Shown here piece by piece: positions 59,690-64,000 of a stretch of 64,000 nt of DNA (the stretch's first letter is position 1; every line of letters starts with the position of its first letter). This DNA comes from Haliotis asinina (lineage: Eukaryota > Mollusca > Gastropoda > Lepetellida > Haliotidae), in assembly GCF_037392515.1 (NCBI RefSeq), contig NC_090291.1, positions 1,328,501-1,392,500 of the forward strand. The letters are read 5' to 3'. A program made the position numbers and the translations under genes. The notes under the pieces are model-generated. The model was not told the DNA's origin. It did no database searches and was given only the letters and a program-made list of their open reading frames with translations.

Positions 59690-59885
59690 CAGAAGTTGGC
59701 TAGTAAGGCTGTTTCTTTTGAGGAGGTTAGCAAGGTTCCAGTCTATTATTACTACAAGGATGGCGTTCTGGTGGGGAAATATAGGTCACCGGATGTTCCT
59801 GAGGAGGATGAATGGAAATTATACCATCAAATTGTGGTACCGAAATTATTTCGAAAATATGTACTAGATTTTGTCTCATTTGTAT
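59690..59885 (+). pseudogene. Ty3/gypsy pol fragment (between RNase H and integrase)
   Basis: 'EEVSKVPVYYYYKDGVLV' and 'DEWKLYHQIVVPKLFRKYVL' match the stretch that precedes the integrase zinc-binding domain in Ty3/gypsy polyproteins. The frame stops at 59908 and no RT, RNase H or integrase core is nearby. Isolated relic. Confidence 0.7.
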
Positions 59886-60055
59886 TGTATTTGAAATCGG
59901 TATTGTGAAAATGACTTGTAGCTTTGTATAACTTGCTCTCTTTGCTTAATAATGAAATATTTGAATGTTTTAGACTTGTCTCTTTTTCTGATTTGCTGGT
60001 TCATGGGTGATTTCATACTTGTCACAGCAATTTTTAACCGTAACAATTGCTTGTA

Positions 60056-60176
60056 ACATACCAATTTCACTCTTGGAAGCGAGATGAAGGTCAATATAAT
60101 ATTGCTTGCAATATTAATGTCACTTCGACCCCCACCTTGCTTCCGTGGAAGAAGTCGTTATGTTACAAGTTGTGTC
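60056..60176. repeat. Imperfect palindrome, with a third copy nearby
   Basis: 'aacataccaatttcactctt' plus 'ggaagcgag' is roughly mirrored by 'cttgcttccgtggaagaagt' with 'cgttatgtt' at the other end. A third, direct copy, 'aacatgacaatttcactctt' plus 'gcaagcgag', lies at 60446-60475 and shares 'gggggtcgatataatatt'-like sequence. Confidence 0.6.
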
Positions 60177-60506
60177 ATGCAAAATCCTTTTGGTCATGAT
60201 TCAAATACATATTTAACTACTGGTAAAAGTGGTTTTGATTTTGATGAAAACAAACCATAATCTGAGTAATTCTAACGGACTTTAGCCAGTGACTTTACGA
60301 TGTTCAAAAATGGCGGCGCCCTGTCTAATGATAAATGATATTTAAGTTTGTTTTCACCGACTTACAAAATCAAAATTACATTCTACTGGTAGTAAACTAT
60401 GTATTTTATTGATGGGTATTAGGAATTTACATGTCCTTGCTTATAACATGACAATTTCACTCTTGCAAGCGAGGCGGGGGTCGATATAATATTACTCACG
60501 ATAATA

Positions 60507-60825
60507 TTATTAAAATCTAAATATTTTAGACATTTAAATACTTACCTTGCCATAGGGGTTATGCTTATTACCTCAAGCATCGCTTAAAAGAGATCAGGCA
60601 GTCATTGATACGCCATTCTATCGAATGGCTACCCCAGGTATCGACGTGTGTATTGGAATGGAAGTGACGTGATCTCACTATCCGTGCATGCGCGAACTTT
60701 TACTGAAAACGAAATAAGTCCAAAGAAGTCCAGAGTAGGGCGGGAAAACATCCAGCGTCGGGTGGGCGTAACCTCCCTATGGTAAGGTAGGTATGTAAAT
60801 ACCTAAAATATTTAGATTTTAATAA
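60507..60825. repeat. Inverted repeats at the end of the DIRS-like element
   Basis: 60512-60557 ('aaaatctaaatattttagac' ... 'cttaccttgccataggg') is inverted at 60775-60820 ('ccctatggtaaggtaggtat' ... 'aaaatatttagatttt'). A further direct half-copy, 'acttaccttaccacagggct', lies at 60833-60857. A mixture of inverted and direct terminal repeats is expected of DIRS-type elements, but this could be an independent 319-bp MITE. Confidence 0.65.
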
Positions 60826-61139
60826 ATTTTTAACTTACCTTACCACAGGGCTTATGCATATGAATTCGACAGACAAGATGGTGGTGTCGGGCTTTGGAGG
60901 ACCAATTAAAGATGAACCAAACATGTCTGAATAAAAGCAGGACCGAGGAAACTAACTGGTAACTGGAACAAGAAACAGGTAGTAATCCTCAGTAACGTAA
61001 AACTTAAAAAAAAAAAAAAAGGAAAAAAAAAAGAAAAAAAAACCAGAACAAAACCAAATAGACCAAAATTACCGAAAACATACACTTCCTTAAATCCCAA
61101 AGGTAATAAACCATAATTACCTAGCGAGTGGAAGGTCGG

Positions 61140-62424
61140 GTGAATTGCTGGGCCACCACCAACAGGCCGAAGGACTGGAAACCCTCCACATCTTCGACTG
61201 CAACATCCCAAAGATAGTGGCTTGCAAACACTGTAGAGGATCTCCAAAATCATCCTTCCATAATCGATGGTACAGAGCAGTTTCTGTGCGGAGCCAGCTA
61301 GAGCCCGAATCTCATGCAGGTAGCTGGCTGACGGGTGCGGTGAGTGTATTGCATCATAGGCTGCCAAGATAGTCAGTCACCTGTAACCATAGCGCCATGT
61401 TATTTCTGGTCACCTCTGCTTTCACCGATGACAAACACGGGATGAAAAGCCTTTTACAAGACCGTCTTCTCGATGAAGACTTAGAGATGTACAGTTTCAG
61501 TGACTGCACTGGGCAAAGGAGCAGTTCATCGGAGTCCTGAGGGCCTAGAATGGATGACAACGGAGGGATGGAGAATAATCTGTCCGGTTGTCCCGGGAGC
61601 TTGTTCTTGGTGACGAAATCCTATAGTAGACCTAAATAGACCTGGCCATGATGAGGTTGTTCAAACTTTACCCGGGTTACATCCAAAGCGTGAATCTCAC
61701 TGACCCTTGCCGCAGTGGCAAATGCCAAATGGAAGATCGTCTTTTTTGAGAGATTCTCAAATGAATCTTTCTCCAGGGGTTCATAAGAAGGGCCGCGGAG
61801 ATGGTCTAAAACAATGTTCAAATCCCAAGCCGGAGGACGAAACTTCCTTTTTTGATCCTCCAACTTAAACGCTTTCAACATGGCGAGGAGTTCCGGCACC
61901 TTGGACACCTGCCGGTCGCACTTGACTGCTAAAACGGAATTTCAGTGCTGATAAGTACGTCGTAATGGTACGGCCTCGAAGACGTTTGGACCTTCTCAAG
62001 TAGAGGAAAAGAAATCCGCAAGAAATCGAGGAGATATTGTTAAAGGATTCTGTTTCCTGAGTGTACAAAGCTTCTCCAAAGATGTCCACTTGTTATCATA
62101 AAGAGATCTAGTAGATACCCGGTGCGCAAGAGCTATAACCTTTGCCACCTGAGTAGAGTAACCCTTAGCTCTCAAGGCTCTCTCCAAATGGTCCAAACGT
62201 GTACACGAAACCCCACCGGATCGGGATGCGGAAGATGACTGTGCAGAATTCGTAGTAGCTGCATCTAGTCTGGTAGCGGTCTGTGGATCTGGTATGGGAT
62301 CCAGAGACATGTACAAGGGAAGCTGACTTTTGAGATGTGTCGCGAATAGGTCGATGAGCGGCTGGCCGTGTTGTTGACACAACGGACGAAAAGCCTCCGG
62401 GTGTAGCATCCACTCTGTTGGCAA
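61140..62424 (-). pseudogene. DIRS-like retroelement: tyrosine recombinase, decayed
   Basis: Read on the - strand in several frames: 'RLDHLERALRAKGYSTQVAK', 'SLYDNKWTSLEKLC', then 'FHLAFATAARVSEIHALDVT' (first catalytic Arg region), and near 61320 'HEIRALAGSAQ' (the HxxR motif). This order fits the tyrosine recombinase that replaces integrase in DIRS/Ngaro retrotransposons. Stops and frameshifts, for example at 61621 and between 61367 and 61560, disable it. The C-terminal tyrosine was not located. Confidence 0.85.
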
Positions 62425-62822
62425 TGGTCTGCCAGGTCTGCCTGGGATGTTACGAACCTGAATTCAAATGTTGCCGTCGTCGAGATCTTTTGGTGCCCTG
62501 ATTCCGAATCACCCAGATGACCGTGGAGTTGTTGGATGCTATGAGAAGGCACCTGTTCCGCAAATTCAACATCCAGTGCTGAACAGTGACAGTTACCGCT
62601 TGAAACTTCAGACTGTTGATGTGCCACCCTTGTTCGGCGTTGGACCACAGCCCAGAGACCGCCTGACTGTTGATGTGAGCGCCCCAACCTTGAAGAGGGG
62701 CATGGACAAAAAGTTGACGGCCATGTTTCAAGTCTGTTAAGGAGACGCTGACGCAAACGTCCGATTCTCGAGTCCACCATTGGAGATACTGGTGAAGATG
62801 GTCCAGAAGAGGAACCTGACAC
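62265..62822 (-). pseudogene. DIRS-like retroelement: RNase H region, decayed
   Basis: 'GWGAHINSQAVSGLWSNAEQ', 'GWHINSLKFQAVTV' and 'SNNSTVIWVIRNQGTKRS' follow the RNase H pattern of DIRS elements (GWGAH, HIN, DNxT with the Asp changed to Asn). The next conserved block is 'PTEWMLHPEAF' with 'PLIDLFATH'. The frame switches several times. Confidence 0.8.
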
Positions 62823-63017
62823 GCAGATTGTTGGCCTCTATGTGAGGGAGGAGAAAGGGCTGCAATTGTCGAAGCAGCAGACGATCTCTTAGCGTCAAGT
62901 CCTGAGCTGATGTGAGAAGGCCCAGCAGAGACTGCCACTCCCTGAGGGTCATTGGCTGAGGAAGACCACGATCTGCGAAGGCGACTATCTCTTCCCAACC
63001 AGCCAGTGGGATTCTGA

Positions 63018-64000
63018 CTAGGTTTGAGTGTCATCAATAGGCCTCCGATGAAAGTCAACTCCTGGGATCGTCCAGACGGGATTTATCGCTGTTGACAACC
63101 CAACCCAGTTGTTCGAGGAGACGGGTGGCAAACGCCAATTGTTTGTGTAGCCACTGAGGATCGACATGATTGAGGAGACAGTATGATTGAGGAGTCTATG
63201 TATGGATCGAAACCGGGATATGGGCATTGTGATACGGGTGAATGGCCACAGGGCCGTGGAAATGCCAAACGGGAGTACCTTCCATTGGTAATGACGGTTG
63301 TTAAATACGAAGCGCAGGAACTTCCTATGTGGCCGGTAAATGTGGACATGTAGATAGGCGTCTAGTAGGTCTAAACTGGCTAGCCAAGACCTCGGGCCAA
63401 GCTTGGCATGAATCTGAGCCAAGGAACGTTGCCATATTGTGAATCATACGCATTTCCCCAGAATCCTCCTTGGGTACGAGGAAGATGGGTGAGTAGAAGC
63501 CCGGAGACTGCTGAAGGTCTCGCACTGTCTCTAGAGCATTCTTGTCCAATAAAGTCTGAATGCTGTCGGCTGAAAGCACACTTTGGGTTGGATAGTATAT
63601 GTGTGACTGGGGCGTCGTTGTTAGAGGCGGCGACACGGTAATGGGGAGCTTGTAACTGGTCTGAAGGATGTTGGTGACAAATGGATCTCCTAGAAATGTC
63701 AAATTCCTCCAAAAGATCCCTAGTCTCCCGCTTACAGGAGTGGGTCGGAACAGGACGACTTGGGGCGGAAGGTCCCAGTTGCACGGGGCCAAACTTTCAA
63801 CGAGCTGAGTAGGGGCGCTTGCCTCTGCCCTGACTAGGCGTGGTAGGAGGCTCCCGGGAGTGCTCAGGCGCACGACGCTGTCCATCAGTGTCGGCCATGC
63901 CACGGCTGCACCCTCTGCCGAACGCTGAACGTACCGAGTCTCGTCTTGGGATGTAACGACCTTCCCTCTTCCTCTGGATGCTGAAAGGCCACGAAAGGCA
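63018..64000 (-). pseudogene. DIRS-like retroelement: reverse transcriptase, decayed, cut by window edge
   Basis: One frame (63325-63903 and beyond) has 'PGFYSPIFLVPKEDSGEMRM'. Another (63018-63422) has 'SWLASLDLLDAYLHVHIYRP' (first catalytic Asp), 'RFVFNNRHYQWKVLPFGIS'. A frameshift near 63400 separates them. The gag-like part lies beyond 64000. Together with the RNase H and recombinase downstream this defines a DIRS-type element on the - strand. Confidence 0.85.

Overview
The window looks like nuclear DNA of a marine gastropod mollusc, most likely an abalone (Haliotis). Coding exons are short with GT/AG borders, most of the sequence is AT-rich non-coding DNA, and dispersed repeats occur throughout. 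These include a ~270-bp element (hallmarks: 'tttagttttacgcc', 'ggaccagacaatccagtgatcaac', 'gacaagcatgggttgctgaag') and a tRNA-derived SINE ('tagcctagtggttaaagcg', 'gggttcgattcccc') that I remember from abalone sequences. The species call is from memory, not from a search.

Two host genes can be modelled with consistent splice phases. (1) On the + strand at 25048-29091, three exons encode a predicted 975-residue single-pass receptor. It has a signal peptide, a complete extracellular PstS-type (bacterial phosphate-binding) domain, one membrane span, a kinase-homology domain and a guanylyl-cyclase-like domain ending in the cyclase-family C-terminus. The phosphate-contacting residues of PstS are kept, but the metal-binding and transition-state residues of the cyclase are all replaced. 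It therefore looks like a phosphate sensor coupled to a pseudokinase and a pseudocyclase. This is the most unusual object in the window. (2) On the - strand at 57924-35774, at least nine exons with matching phases encode a secreted mosaic protein: a PAN/apple-like segment, a Ser/Thr-rich linker, five Sushi/CCP modules and a C-terminal predicted beta-propeller. A sixth CCP exon (45901-46056) has lost its splice acceptor. A possible third gene is the end of an unrecognised two-exon reading frame at 48113-48551 (+).

Layout: 1-2540 unannotated with one repeat remnant; 2541-4012 a Tc1-like transposon with an intact DD34E transposase; 4020-18250 repeats, two SINE families, a pogo-like fragment, a dead Tc1-like element (15187-16010, -) and simple repeats; 18250-24600 minisatellite, another Tc1 relic, dispersed repeats and a cluster of SINEs; 25048-29091 the receptor; 29100-35700 CAT-rich repeat, repeats and a Tc1 relic; 35774-57924 the mosaic gene, whose introns hold a LINE relic with a nested 462-bp inverted-repeat element (39847-40308), a second LINE fragment, a partly duplicated intron block, inverted-repeat elements and SINEs; 57925-60500 mostly unassigned with a Ty3/gypsy pol fragment; 60500-64000 a decayed DIRS-like tyrosine-recombinase retroelement on the - strand that runs off the right edge.
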